From: Flavobacterium sp. N2038
GTDB taxonomy: Bacteria > Bacteroidota > Bacteroidia > Flavobacteriales > Flavobacteriaceae
Length of the DNA: 64,000 bases
Direction: 5' to 3'
NCBI RefSeq assembly: GCF_025947185.1
Contig: NZ_CP110001.1
Location: forward strand, 868,001-932,000
Made by a program: the position numbers and the translations under genes. Shown here in pieces: positions 17,441 to 25,331 of this stretch (the stretch's first letter is position 1; the number at the start of each line of letters is the position of its first letter). Below the pieces are notes generated by a model. It searched no databases, had not been told where the DNA came from, and worked only from the letters and a program-made list of their open reading frames with translations.

Positions 17441-17467
17441 ATCTATAATCAAAAATCATAAATTAAA

Positions 17468-17824
17468 ATGTCTAGAGATACACAACTAAAAGAGCGCTGG
17501 GAAAAGCTCGTCGATATACTTTCAAATCAATTTTCGCAAGGAGAAGATTTAGATTTGGATGCCATAATTTACCTAATTGGAGTTCAGGAATTTGGAAAAG
17601 TGCACCGCGAATTCAAAAAAGATGAGAAACTGAATCTGATGCATATTGCAATTTGCCGATTATTGGAGCCATACGGTTTTTACGAATTTGAGTACTTTGA
17701 TGAAGACGGATGGCCACATTATAAAGTAAAAGAACAATTGCCATCTTTGAAAGCCGGTGAGCAATCGGTTTTAATGAAAGAAGCAATTGTAAGTTATTTT
17801 TTAGAAAGAAAACTTATAGAGTAG
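17468..17824 (+). CDS. Conserved hypothetical protein, 118 aa
   Basis: A soluble, acidic protein of 118 residues without signal peptide or membrane helix. It is mostly helical by pattern: MSRDTQLKERWEKLVDILS, then DLDLDAIIYLIGVQEFG, and a short beta segment, FYEFEYFDEDGWPHYKVKE. I do not recognise a named family. The clean ATG, good codon pattern and promoter upstream make it a real gene. The gene at 17911 follows in the same direction after 86 bases of repeat-like sequence. Confidence 0.75.
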   Translation: MSRDTQLKERWEKLVDILSNQFSQGEDLDLDAIIYLIGVQEFGKVHREFKKDEKLNLMHIAICRLLEPYGFYEFEYFDEDGWPHYKVKEQLPSLKAGEQSVLMKEAIVSYFLERKLIE

Positions 17825-17910
17825 TTTTTCGTTGCAGTCTCAGTTTTCAGCAGAATGAATTAAAAACTGAAAACTTCAACTGTATACTTTCAAATAAAAA
17901 TTTTGCAAAG

Positions 17911-18438
17911 ATGTGTAGATATGCAATGACTTCCTATAAACCTCATTATGCTTGTTTTAATTGTCGAAAAACATTTAAAAGAAGACTTAAGGGGGATATA
18001 AAAGATGGTGCAGAATTAAATTATGAAGCCAAATGTCCTGAATGTGGTGAGTTAACGGCAAATATGGGACTTGATTTTGAATCTCCAAAAAAGGATGATG
18101 TAAAAAAATGGGAACATATTAAAAATTTATATGCCGTTGGAATTACATTCCATTCTTGTGGTTGCAGTGGTCCTGGTTATATTCCTAATTCAAAAGAAAA
18201 GTTAATCGAATATTTTGAAGGACTAAAAGAAACTTATCTTAAAAATATGGATTTTTGGCGTACAAGAATAGAACCATCTAATAATAGGGAAAGAGATCGT
18301 GATTGGACTAAAAATGGAATTGAGTTAGCAAGTGTAGGATCCAGATATGGAAAAGAAATTGTTAAAAATCAGGATGGTATAAATTATTGGCATAAAAAAA
18401 TCACTGAAGTTGAAACTAAATTAAATAGGATAAAATAA
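17911..18438 (+). CDS. Zinc-ribbon-containing hypothetical protein
   Basis: A 175-residue basic protein. A zinc ribbon is likely formed by CFNC (about 15-18) and CPEC (about 42-45). A second cysteine cluster, FHSCGCSGPGYIP (about 82-94), could bind another metal or be structural. The rest is charged and helical, with a lysine-rich end. There is no catalytic motif. It may be a nucleic-acid-binding or repair accessory protein; I cannot place it further. No clear operon partner. Confidence 0.75.
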   Translation: MCRYAMTSYKPHYACFNCRKTFKRRLKGDIKDGAELNYEAKCPECGELTANMGLDFESPKKDDVKKWEHIKNLYAVGITFHSCGCSGPGYIPNSKEKLIEYFEGLKETYLKNMDFWRTRIEPSNNRERDRDWTKNGIELASVGSRYGKEIVKNQDGINYWHKKITEVETKLNRIK

Positions 18439-18611
18439 TTTCAAATACATAGTTTATAAGATACAATTCGATCTGAAAAATTTAATGATTTTGTTGAGTT
18501 GATCTATAAATAAAAGCCCTTTTTTTGTTCTTTTACAAATAGTAATTTGAAGGAACTCTTAGTTACAAAGGAAACTTTCAACTTTAAATATTAAACTTGA
18601 AACAAATTACT

Positions 18612-18619
18612 TAAATTTG
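18612..18619 (+). promoter_or_regulatory. -7 promoter element for pheS
   Basis: TAAATTTG matches TAnnTTTG, 16 bases before the first ATG of pheS. Confidence 0.5.
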
Positions 18620-18635
18620 TATTCACAAGAACTGA

Positions 18636-19661
18636 ATGAAAATGATAGACAAGATAAAAGAACATATAGAGGAAGCCAAAGCCTTTAATGATAAAAATAA
18701 AGAATCTTTAGAACAATTCCGTATTAAATATTTAGGTAGTAGAGGCTTAGTAAGAGAACTTTTTAATGAGTTTAAAAATATTCCAAACGACCAGAAAAAA
18801 GATTTTGGAGTTGTAATGAATACCTTAAAAGCTGCTGCTGAAGAGAAAGTAAGAGTTATTCAGGAAGAACTTGAAAGCAAGGAAGAGAAAAAAGGAGTTT
18901 TTGGCGATTTGACACGTGCAGCTGAACCGGTAATTATTGGTTCTCGTCATCCTATTTCAATTGTTAAAAATCAAATTATAGATATTTTTGCCAATATTGG
19001 ATTCAATGTTTCTGAAGGTCCGGAAATTGAAGACGACTGGCATAACTTTACAGCATTAAACTTACCGGAATATCATCCGGCACGTGATATGCAGGATACG
19101 TTTTTCATTCAGACAAATCCTGATGTGTTATTGCGTACACATACATCATCTGTTCAGGTACGTTATATGGAAAACCATAAACCGCCAATTCGTACTATTT
19201 CTCCGGGACGTGTTTTCCGTAATGAAGCCATTTCATCTCGTTCGCACTGTATTTTCCATCAGGTAGAAGGATTGTATATTGATAAAGATGTTTCTTTTGC
19301 TGATTTGAAACAAACATTGCTTTATTTTACTAAAGAAATGTTCGGAAAATCAAAGATTCGTCTTCGTCCGTCTTATTTCCCGTTTACAGAACCAAGTGCT
19401 GAGATTGATATCTATTGGGGATTAAAAACCGAAACTGATTATCGTATTACAAAAGGTACAGGATGGTTAGAAATTGGAGGTTGCGGAATGGTAGATCCAA
19501 ATGTTCTTAAAAATTGTGATATCAATCCGGATGAATACAACGGATTTGCTTTTGGAATGGGAGTAGAGCGTATTGCGATGCTTTTATACCAAATTGGTGA
19601 TATTCGTATGTTTTATGAAAATGATGTTCGTTTCTTAGAGCAATTCAAAGCAAATATATAA
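18636..19661 (+). CDS. pheS: Phenylalanine--tRNA ligase alpha subunit
   Basis: A 341-residue catalytic alpha subunit of the alpha2beta2 class IIc synthetase. The N-terminal coiled coil (about 1-85) grips tRNA. Motif 1 is near HPISIVKNQI, motif 2 is FRNEAISSRSHCIFHQVEG and motif 3 is GFAFGMGVERIAMLLYQ. It charges tRNA-Phe together with PheT, which is not next to it here, as is common in Bacteroidota. Two ATGs two codons apart (18636 and 18642) are equally possible starts. A long palindrome follows the stop. Confidence 0.97.
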   Translation: MKMIDKIKEHIEEAKAFNDKNKESLEQFRIKYLGSRGLVRELFNEFKNIPNDQKKDFGVVMNTLKAAAEEKVRVIQEELESKEEKKGVFGDLTRAAEPVIIGSRHPISIVKNQIIDIFANIGFNVSEGPEIEDDWHNFTALNLPEYHPARDMQDTFFIQTNPDVLLRTHTSSVQVRYMENHKPPIRTISPGRVFRNEAISSRSHCIFHQVEGLYIDKDVSFADLKQTLLYFTKEMFGKSKIRLRPSYFPFTEPSAEIDIYWGLKTETDYRITKGTGWLEIGGCGMVDPNVLKNCDINPDEYNGFAFGMGVERIAMLLYQIGDIRMFYENDVRFLEQFKANI

Positions 19662-19673
19662 TTTAAGTCAAAT

Positions 19674-19735
19674 AGTCATAAAGTCGAAAGTCGAAAGTCC
19701 TAAAATAATGGCTTTTGGCTTTCGACTTTATGACT
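19674..19735. terminator. Long palindrome after pheS
   Basis: AGTCATAAAGTCGAAAG (19674-19690) is exactly complementary to CTTTCGACTTTATGACT (19719-19735), with further CGAAAG repeats in and after the loop. There is no good T-run directly after the stem; it may be a repeat element that also terminates. Confidence 0.6.
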
Positions 19736-19760
19736 TTCGACTTTTAAACTTTTGATTAAT

Positions 19761-20168
19761 ATGAAAAAAGATATAGTAATTCCAGAAGTCGAAAACGTAT
19801 TTCTTGCTGCAGTGCAGGAATGGAGCGATGATTTTATGGAAAAAGTATGGTATGCTTACCTTGTTAATGACAGCGATTTTAATCTTGACAGCGTTATGGT
19901 AGTTTCAAAAGCGTTTGGAACAATTGATGGTGAAATGAAAAAAACGTCAATTCTTCGTCACGCATTTGTTGAGGTTCCTGCCGTTTCTGTAGTAAAAATC
20001 GAAATGATTGAGAAAAGTCTTTTGGTTATGAATAATGAATTTATGGTGACATTCTTTATTGGAAACACTTTATACGACAAGAAATTTACTTTCAAATCTA
20101 ATTTAATCAACGAAAATGATACTGAAGAAGTGCCAATTTTGTTTGTTGAAGGGATTATGGTGAAGTAG
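19761..20168 (+). CDS. Conserved hypothetical protein, 135 aa
   Basis: A 135-residue soluble protein from the ATG at 19761; a TTG at 19752 is a weaker alternative. It has a mixed alpha/beta pattern (VWYAYLVNDSDFNLDSVMVVSKAFG, read in parts, then FMVTFFIGNTLYDKKFTF) and no signal peptide, metal motif or nucleotide loop. Proteins of this size next to pheS are common in Flavobacteriaceae, but I know of no assigned role. It ends before a strong terminator. Confidence 0.75.
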   Translation: MKKDIVIPEVENVFLAAVQEWSDDFMEKVWYAYLVNDSDFNLDSVMVVSKAFGTIDGEMKKTSILRHAFVEVPAVSVVKIEMIEKSLLVMNNEFMVTFFIGNTLYDKKFTFKSNLINENDTEEVPILFVEGIMVK

Positions 20169-20173
20169 TTTTT

Positions 20174-20330
20174 TAGAGAATAGATTATAGAAAATAGAAT
20201 AAAGAAGAAAGAGTCAAGACGAAATTTAATTAGTCTTGACTCTTTTTTTATTCTCAAAGTATAGAAATCTATTCTCTTTATTCTATTCTCTTTATTCTAT
20301 TCTCTTTATTCTATTTTCTTTCTTCTAAAA
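20174..20330. repeat. Nested palindrome with TTATTCTATTCTCT tandem repeats
   Basis: A central hairpin (GAGTCAAGAC with GTCTTGACTC, 20209-20242, then T residues) is a good terminator for the preceding gene. Around it, AGAATAG/AAATAGAATAAAG words on the left are complementary to about 3.5 tandem copies of TTATTCTATTCTCT on the right (20269-20326), so the whole block can fold on itself. Confidence 0.65.
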
Positions 20331-20334
20331 AAAA

Positions 20335-21330
20335 CTAATCCAAAGACTCAGTCAACTTCTTAAAAACAGATTTAGCATCTTTTCCTTCATATAAAACAGC
20401 ATAAACAGCGTCTATAATTGGTGTTTTTGCTCCATAGCCTTGATTTAGTTTATAAGCACTTTTTGTTGCGTAATAACCTTCAGCAACCATGCTCATTTCC
20501 ATCATAGCACTTTTTACAGTATATCCTTTTCCTATCATGTTTCCGAACATTCTGTTTCTTGAGAAAACCGAGTACCCAGTAACTAATAAATCGCCCAGGT
20601 ATGCAGAATCGTTAATATTACGTTTCATTTTATGTACTTTTCGGATGAATTTTTTCATTTCGCGAATTCCGTTACTCATCATAACAGACTGGAAATTGTC
20701 TCCGTAACCTAAACCATGTGCAATTCCGGCAGCGATCGCGTAGATGTTTTTAAGCATTGCAGCATATTCAGTACCGATAATATCATCAGAAATTTTAGCT
20801 TTAATATAATTTCCAGAAAGTGATTTAGCTACATTTTTTGCTTTATCCGGATCACCGCAAGCAATTGTTAGGTACGAAAGTCTTTCTAAAGCTACTTCTT
20901 CAGCATGACAAGGTCCTGTAATTACTCCGATGTTGTAATATGGAATATCGTATTGAATATGGAAATGTTCTCCAACTATTAAACTGGTTTCCGGTACAAT
21001 TCCTTTTATGGCAGAAAAAATGATCTTGTCAGACAAAGAAACCGTCATGTTTTTTAATTCGGCATCTAAAAAAGCAGATGGAATGGCAAAAATTATATAG
21101 TCTGCATATTCTATTGCTTCGTTTATATTACTTGTTAACTTAAGCTTTTTGGTGTCGAATTCAACAGAGCTTAAGTAGTTTGGATTGTGTTTGTATTTCT
21201 GAATATGTTCGATTGCAGATTCATTACGCATGTACCACGCAATTTCTGAAAGATTAACGCATAACATTTTTGCAATAGCCGTTGCCCAGCTTCCTCCTCC
21301 AATTACTGCAAATTTTAAATTTTCGCTCAT
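20335..21330 (-). CDS. gpsA: NAD(P)H-dependent glycerol-3-phosphate dehydrogenase
   Basis: A 331-residue enzyme that reduces dihydroxyacetone phosphate to sn-glycerol 3-phosphate, the backbone of phospholipids. It has the N-terminal Rossmann motif VIGGGSWATAIAK (G-rich loop 11-15), the substrate motif ITGPCHAEEVA and the catalytic Lys in MLKNIYAIAAGIAHGLGYGDN (read as two segments). The C-terminal helical domain is complete. It is a single gene with its own promoter. Confidence 0.96.
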   Translation of the reverse strand: MSENLKFAVIGGGSWATAIAKMLCVNLSEIAWYMRNESAIEHIQKYKHNPNYLSSVEFDTKKLKLTSNINEAIEYADYIIFAIPSAFLDAELKNMTVSLSDKIIFSAIKGIVPETSLIVGEHFHIQYDIPYYNIGVITGPCHAEEVALERLSYLTIACGDPDKAKNVAKSLSGNYIKAKISDDIIGTEYAAMLKNIYAIAAGIAHGLGYGDNFQSVMMSNGIREMKKFIRKVHKMKRNINDSAYLGDLLVTGYSVFSRNRMFGNMIGKGYTVKSAMMEMSMVAEGYYATKSAYKLNQGYGAKTPIIDAVYAVLYEGKDAKSVFKKLTESLD

Positions 21331-21348
21331 TATTTTAATAATTTAAAA

Positions 21349-21356
21349 CAAAAGTA
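21349..21356 (-). promoter_or_regulatory. -7 promoter element for gpsA
   Basis: The minus strand reads TACTTTTG, matching TAnnTTTG, about 20 bases before the ATG. Confidence 0.5.
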
Positions 21357-21686
21357 CTTAATAATGTAGTAATAACACAAAATCTCATTTAAGAAATTTA
21401 TAAATTGATTTCAAACACTTTGGTTTTCAAGGGGTTTTTAAACGGACAAAAAAATATTTTTTATGCTATGCAATAAAACACAATGGCTTGCGTTGTAACT
21501 AATTATAAATTTGAATTTTAATGAATTTAACAAAAATTGAGTTAGTTAGTTTTGTTTTAGTATTTTGAAAAGGCGTTCCTAATAAAATTAAGAGCGCCTT
21601 TTTTATGAAATTCCAATAAAAAAATTCCAAATTCCAATAAATCTAAGATTGGAATTTGGAATTTTTTAAAACTTGGAATTTATACT
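21357..21686. other. Intergenic stretch without a gene
   Basis: No credible reading frame. The right part holds a hairpin with AAAAGGCG and CGCCTTTTTT arms (about 21571-21604) and palindromic repeat copy 3 (21622-21667), both downstream of the minus-strand alcohol dehydrogenase. The left 200 bases are plain AT-rich sequence. Confidence 0.7.
21622..21667. terminator. Palindromic terminator-like repeat, copy 3
   Basis: AAATTCCAAATTCCAAT (21622-21638) pairs with ATTGGAATTTGGAATTT (21648-21664), followed by T residues. The arms are the same as in the copy at 7071, with a different loop. It ends the alcohol dehydrogenase gene. Confidence 0.75.
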
Positions 21687-22844
21687 TTAGTAACTAAGCT
21701 CAACAATAGATTTCACTTTATCTAAAGTAACCAATTGATTTTCACCTAAACCTTTCCAGCCTCTTTCGTTAAAACGATTTACGATAAAGTCGGCTGTATT
21801 GCTATAGTCTTCGGTATATTGCGAAAGTTTAGTATCCATTCCCATTGTATGGAAAAATTCAACTGTTTTATTGATGGCTTCTTTTGCTACTTCTTCATCA
21901 GAACCAGAAAGATTAAAAATACGTCTTCCGTATTGTGCTAATTTCCCTTTTTTAGTTTCAAACATTACAGTGTATAAACTTGGGCCAATAATAGCCAAAG
22001 TTCTGGCATGATCTATTTCATAAAGAGCCGTTAATTCGTGGCCAATCATGTGAGTTGCCCAATCACTTGGAACACCTTTTTGAATTAATCCGTTTAAAGC
22101 CATTGTACAGCTCCACATAAAGTTTGAAGCCAAAGTATAATCTGTTGGGTTTTTAACAACGCCCGGACCAACTTCAATTAAAGTCTGCAAAATTCCTTCG
22201 GCAATTCTATCTTGTAAAAAGGCATCAGTTGGATACGTTAAATATTGTTCCATAACATGCGTGTAAGCATCTACAACACCATTTTCAAGTTGTCTTTTTG
22301 GTAAAGATGCAATAACTGTCGGGTCGCAGATGGAGAATTGCGGAAACAAAGCGCTTCCACCAGAAGATAATTTTTCCTGTGTTGCTTCAATAGTTACCAC
22401 GTATCCTGAATTCATTTCACTACCCGTAGCCGGAAGCGTTAAAACAGTTCCAAAAGGCATTGCGTTTTCTTTAATTAAGAGACGTTTTTGTAAAATGTCA
22501 GTTGGATTTCCTTCAAAATGTACTGCAGCCGAAATAAATTTTACACCATCAATGACAGATCCGCCACCAACAGCCAGAATAAAATCAATTTTTTCTGCTT
22601 TTATTACTTCAACAGCTTTTAGTAAAGTCTCAAATCTCGGATTTGGCTCAATTCCGCCAAATTCAACAATTTCAAAACCTTTTAAATTGTTAATTACCTG
22701 ATCGTAAATTCCGTTTTTAAAAATACTTCCGCCACCATAAGCCAAAAGGATTTTAGCATTTTTTGGAACCAAAGTTGAAAGTTTTTCTATTTGTCCTTTT
22801 CCGAAGATTAAATTCGTCGGATTGTATAATTCAAAGTTTAGCAT
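21687..22844 (-). CDS. Iron-containing alcohol dehydrogenase (YqhD/BdhA-like)
   Basis: A 385-residue group III alcohol dehydrogenase, probably NADPH-dependent, reducing short aldehydes. The coenzyme site is the GGGSVIDGVKFI region (about 92-103). Metal ligands are visible as D in VVDAYTHVMEQY with its His, then H in MIGHELTAL and H in EIDHARTLAI. The N-terminal NPTNLIFGKGQI is typical of YqhD/butanol dehydrogenases. A housekeeping or detoxification role is likely. It stands alone. Confidence 0.92.
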   Translation of the reverse strand: MLNFELYNPTNLIFGKGQIEKLSTLVPKNAKILLAYGGGSIFKNGIYDQVINNLKGFEIVEFGGIEPNPRFETLLKAVEVIKAEKIDFILAVGGGSVIDGVKFISAAVHFEGNPTDILQKRLLIKENAMPFGTVLTLPATGSEMNSGYVVTIEATQEKLSSGGSALFPQFSICDPTVIASLPKRQLENGVVDAYTHVMEQYLTYPTDAFLQDRIAEGILQTLIEVGPGVVKNPTDYTLASNFMWSCTMALNGLIQKGVPSDWATHMIGHELTALYEIDHARTLAIIGPSLYTVMFETKKGKLAQYGRRIFNLSGSDEEVAKEAINKTVEFFHTMGMDTKLSQYTEDYSNTADFIVNRFNERGWKGLGENQLVTLDKVKSIVELSY

Positions 22845-22973
22845 GTTTTTTTAGGTTCTAAGATGCTAAGGTTCTGAGGTTCTAAGTTTTTTTTCTTTGA
22901 ACTCATCTGTAGCCTAGCACATTGTTGTTTATTTAATTTTTTAATAGTAATGAAATAAGAGATTGAGTTTTTT

Positions 22974-23029
22974 AAGATGCTAAGAGAAAACCTTAGCATC
23001 TTAGTAACTCAGTCCCGATAGTTATTGGG
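22974..23029. repeat. Hairpin plus CCCGATAG palindrome
   Basis: AAGATGCTAAG pairs with CTTAGCATCTT (22974-23002), next to CCCGATAGTTATTGGG (23014-23029), a variant of the CCCGATAGCTATCGGG palindrome found at 51478. It lies just beyond the 3' end of the DJ-1-like gene. Confidence 0.6.
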
Positions 23030-23037
23030 ATAGCGCC

Positions 23038-23802
23038 TTATTTGCTCAATTTTTGTAATAATTTGTCCGCAACCAGTTTAGATGATGCCGGATTTTGTCC
23101 TGTAATTAAAAGTCCGTCTTCAACAGCATAAGGTTGCCAGTTTGGTCCTTTAGAAAAAATACCTCCGTTTGATGCCAAAGCATCTTCTAATAAAAAGGGA
23201 ACAACTTTAGTTAAACCAACAGCTTCTTCTTCTGCATTGGTAAATCCGGTTACTTTTTTACCTTTTACCAAATATTCACCTTTTACTTTTACGTTTTTCA
23301 AAACTGCCGGAGCGTGACAAACAAAAGCTACAGGTTTGTTATGCGTGTAAAAAGATTCAATCAAAGCAATTGAACTTCTGTCTTCTACTAAATCCCAAAG
23401 CGGACCGTGGCCACCAGGATAAAAAACAGCATCGTAATCTTTTTGATTTATGGTTGAAAGTTTTATAGTGTTTTTTAATTTTTCCTGTAATGTCTTGTCA
23501 GCGTCAAAACGTTTTGTGTCTTCTGTTGCCGAAGCAGGATCAGCACTTTTAGGGTCAATTGGAGGTTGTCCTCCGAGCGGAGAAGCAATTGAAATTTCTA
23601 TTCCCTGATCTAATAATTCGTAATACGGCGCAGCAAATTCCTCTGACCAAAATCCTGTTTTTTCTCCTGTATTGCCCAGTTTATCATTGCTGGTAACAAC
23701 AAATAATACTTTTTTCATACTTTTTTTATTTGATTTTTGAGCCATAGCCGAAAAGCTAATTGCTGTGAATACTATAATTCCGAGTAATGCTATTTTCTTC
23801 AT
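23038..23802 (-). CDS. Exported DJ-1/PfpI-family protein (Hsp31-like)
   Basis: A 254-residue protein with a Sec signal (MKKIALLGIIVFTAISFSAMA). The mature part is a class I glutamine amidotransferase-like fold: FWSEEFAAPYYEL provides the conserved Glu, the nucleophile elbow is AFVCHAPA with Cys at about 168, and PGGHGPLWDL provides the usual His/Asp region. Members are glyoxalases (glutathione-independent), chaperones or deglycase-like enzymes. Export to the periplasm is unusual for the family. It is divergent from a LysR regulator, which probably controls it. Confidence 0.88.
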   Translation of the reverse strand: MKKIALLGIIVFTAISFSAMAQKSNKKSMKKVLFVVTSNDKLGNTGEKTGFWSEEFAAPYYELLDQGIEISIASPLGGQPPIDPKSADPASATEDTKRFDADKTLQEKLKNTIKLSTINQKDYDAVFYPGGHGPLWDLVEDRSSIALIESFYTHNKPVAFVCHAPAVLKNVKVKGEYLVKGKKVTGFTNAEEEAVGLTKVVPFLLEDALASNGGIFSKGPNWQPYAVEDGLLITGQNPASSKLVADKLLQKLSK

Positions 23803-23818
23803 ATGTTTAAATTTTTAG

Positions 23819-23826
23819 CAAATTTA
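23819..23826 (-). promoter_or_regulatory. -7 promoter element for the DJ-1-like gene
   Basis: The minus strand reads TAAATTTG, matching TAnnTTTG, 17 bases before the ATG. Confidence 0.5.
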
Positions 23827-23860
23827 ACGCTAAAGTGATATTTGTAAAAATAAAATAAAC

Positions 23861-23868
23861 TATGTTTG
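23861..23868 (+). promoter_or_regulatory. -7 promoter element for the LysR gene
   Basis: TATGTTTG matches TAnnTTTG, and a TTTG at 23841-23844 can be the -33 box, with 16 bases between. It and the divergent promoter are only about 35 bases apart, the usual layout for LysR control of a neighbour. Confidence 0.5.
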
Positions 23869-23887
23869 TTATTAAATAATTTATATC

Positions 23888-24793
23888 ATGGTAAACTTAG
23901 AATGGTACAGAACGTTTAAAGCGGTTTATAAAAATGGTAATTTTTCGTTAGCCGCAAAAGAGTTATTTATGAGTCAGCCTGCCGTTAGTCAGCAGATTTC
24001 TATGCTCGAGGCTCATGTTGGAAATAAATTATTTAATCGAAAATCAAAAGGAGTAGAACCAACCGAATATGCTAAGTTACTCAATAATTTGATTATAGAT
24101 GCATTGGAACGTCTTGAAAATGTGGAAACTAGCTTTCGTGCTAAAGCTGAAGATGCCAACAGGTTAATTTCGATTGGAGTTTCGCAACATCTTTTTGGCT
24201 GTATTGGAGATCTTTTAATTTCGAAGTTTGATTTAATCGATTTTACTTTTGCAGAAAATGATGCACTTTTTGAATTGGTAGATGCTAAAAAGCTTGATTT
24301 TGCCATTGTTACTAAAGGTTTTGAGACGTTTGATACGGTATACGAAATTGTAGGGAAAATTAAGCTGATAATGGTAGCACCAACAAATCAGGATGTAACC
24401 GAGTTTCGTCAGCGATTAAAAGCAGATAATTTTACAGAAATTGAGCAATGGCTTAACGAACAAAAATGGTACAGTCATGACGCACGAATTCCGCATATAA
24501 AATTATTCTGGCTCCATGCTTTTAATAAAAAAAGACCTTCGATGGTGCCCAATTATATTATTCCCTCTGAATCTGAAATGCTTAAAATATTGGCAAAGAA
24601 TGAAGGTGTGGCAGTAACCTGGAATTGTAATGCGAGAAAATATATTCAGGAAAATAAATTGCAGTTATTATGGAATAGTTTTCATGTACCCGAAGAGTTT
24701 GTATACGTTTTAACAGCTAAGAATAATAAATCTAATACGCTTTTTGATATTATTTCTAAGGAACTAAAACTGTTTTTTGGTAATAGATTATGA
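23888..24793 (+). CDS. LysR-family transcriptional regulator
   Basis: A 301-residue regulator. The N-terminal winged helix (about 3-60) has NFSLAAKELFMSQPAVSQQI and LEAHVGNKLFNRKSKG, followed by a linker helix and a periplasmic-binding-protein-like effector domain (about 90-300). No cysteine redox pair is obvious. Its divergent position suggests control of the DJ-1-like gene, perhaps in response to aldehyde or oxidative stress; that is inferred from position only. Confidence 0.92.
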   Translation: MVNLEWYRTFKAVYKNGNFSLAAKELFMSQPAVSQQISMLEAHVGNKLFNRKSKGVEPTEYAKLLNNLIIDALERLENVETSFRAKAEDANRLISIGVSQHLFGCIGDLLISKFDLIDFTFAENDALFELVDAKKLDFAIVTKGFETFDTVYEIVGKIKLIMVAPTNQDVTEFRQRLKADNFTEIEQWLNEQKWYSHDARIPHIKLFWLHAFNKKRPSMVPNYIIPSESEMLKILAKNEGVAVTWNCNARKYIQENKLQLLWNSFHVPEEFVYVLTAKNNKSNTLFDIISKELKLFFGNRL

Positions 24794-24802
24794 TATAGAT
24801 CA

Positions 24803-24833
24803 TTTGTTGATATTGCTTAAAAGTATAATTTTG
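24803..24833 (+). promoter_or_regulatory. Complete Bacteroidota promoter for the PKD lipoprotein gene
   Basis: TTTG (24803-24806), 19 bases, then TAATTTTG (24826-24833): an exact consensus arrangement. Transcription would begin near 24840, about 20 bases before the ATG at 24862. Confidence 0.7.
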
Positions 24834-24861
24834 ATAAAATAAACCACTAAAGTTTTCAAAA

Positions 24862-25218
24862 ATGAAAAAGATCGTATCCGTTTTAATTCTTATTGCAGCT
24901 GTATTTATGAGTAATTCTTGCAGCAAACATGATGACGAGGTGATAATTGATTGTCTGGCAGAATCTCTGTATGTCAAACTACATAATTCTACAGATGCCG
25001 TGAATCCGAAGTTAATGAACTATTCAGTTGAGTACAGTGGAACTGGAACTTTGATTTCTGTAAAATGGACATTTGGAGATGGTACTACGGGAACCGGAAA
25101 AGAAGTTACTCATACTTATGCCGCGGCTGGTACATACGAGGCAAAGGCTGAGGTTACGGTTAAAAAAGACGGTACAGAATGTACTTCTGTTCCAAAACGA
25201 ACTGTGACAGTGAACTAG
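24862..25218 (+). CDS. Small lipoprotein with one PKD domain
   Basis: A 118-residue protein. The signal peptide MKKIVSVLILIAAVFMSNSC ends in a lipobox-like SNSC with Cys 20, so it is probably a lipoprotein. Residues about 50-118 form a single PKD/Ig-like fold (VKWTFGDGTTGTGKEVTHTYAAAGTY read as WTFGDG and THTYAAAGTY). Single PKD domains usually mediate binding to sugars or proteins at the surface. No enzymatic domain is present. An independent gene with a strong consensus promoter. Confidence 0.85.
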   Translation: MKKIVSVLILIAAVFMSNSCSKHDDEVIIDCLAESLYVKLHNSTDAVNPKLMNYSVEYSGTGTLISVKWTFGDGTTGTGKEVTHTYAAAGTYEAKAEVTVKKDGTECTSVPKRTVTVN

Positions 25219-25243
25219 AAAAGTAAAACGAAGAAAATAGGTG

Positions 25244-25298
25244 TGAGAGCCAGTTTTATAATTTATTGCTTGGGTAATAGATTATAAAATTGGCTCTC
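25244..25298 (+). terminator. Long hairpin between the PKD gene and the Nudix regulator
   Basis: GAGAGCCAGTTTTATAAT (25244-25261) pairs with ATTATAAAATTGGCTCTC (25281-25298) with one G-U pair around a 19-nt loop. The T-run is weak. It may terminate the PKD gene, or it may be an operator-like or processing site just upstream of the promoter of the Nudix regulator. Confidence 0.55.
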
Positions 25299-25304
25299 AT
25301 TCGT

Positions 25305-25312
25305 TATATTTG
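25305..25312 (+). promoter_or_regulatory. -7 promoter element for the Nudix regulator gene
   Basis: TATATTTG matches TAnnTTTG, 19 bases before the ATG at 25332. No copy of the TTTGCGT palindrome is present here. Confidence 0.5.
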
Positions 25313-25331
25313 TTTGATATGATTTAGGATT

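Noticed and set aside
20269..20326. Possible CRISPR-like repeat array
   Set aside because: The copies are 14 bases, contiguous, without spacers, and part of a palindrome.
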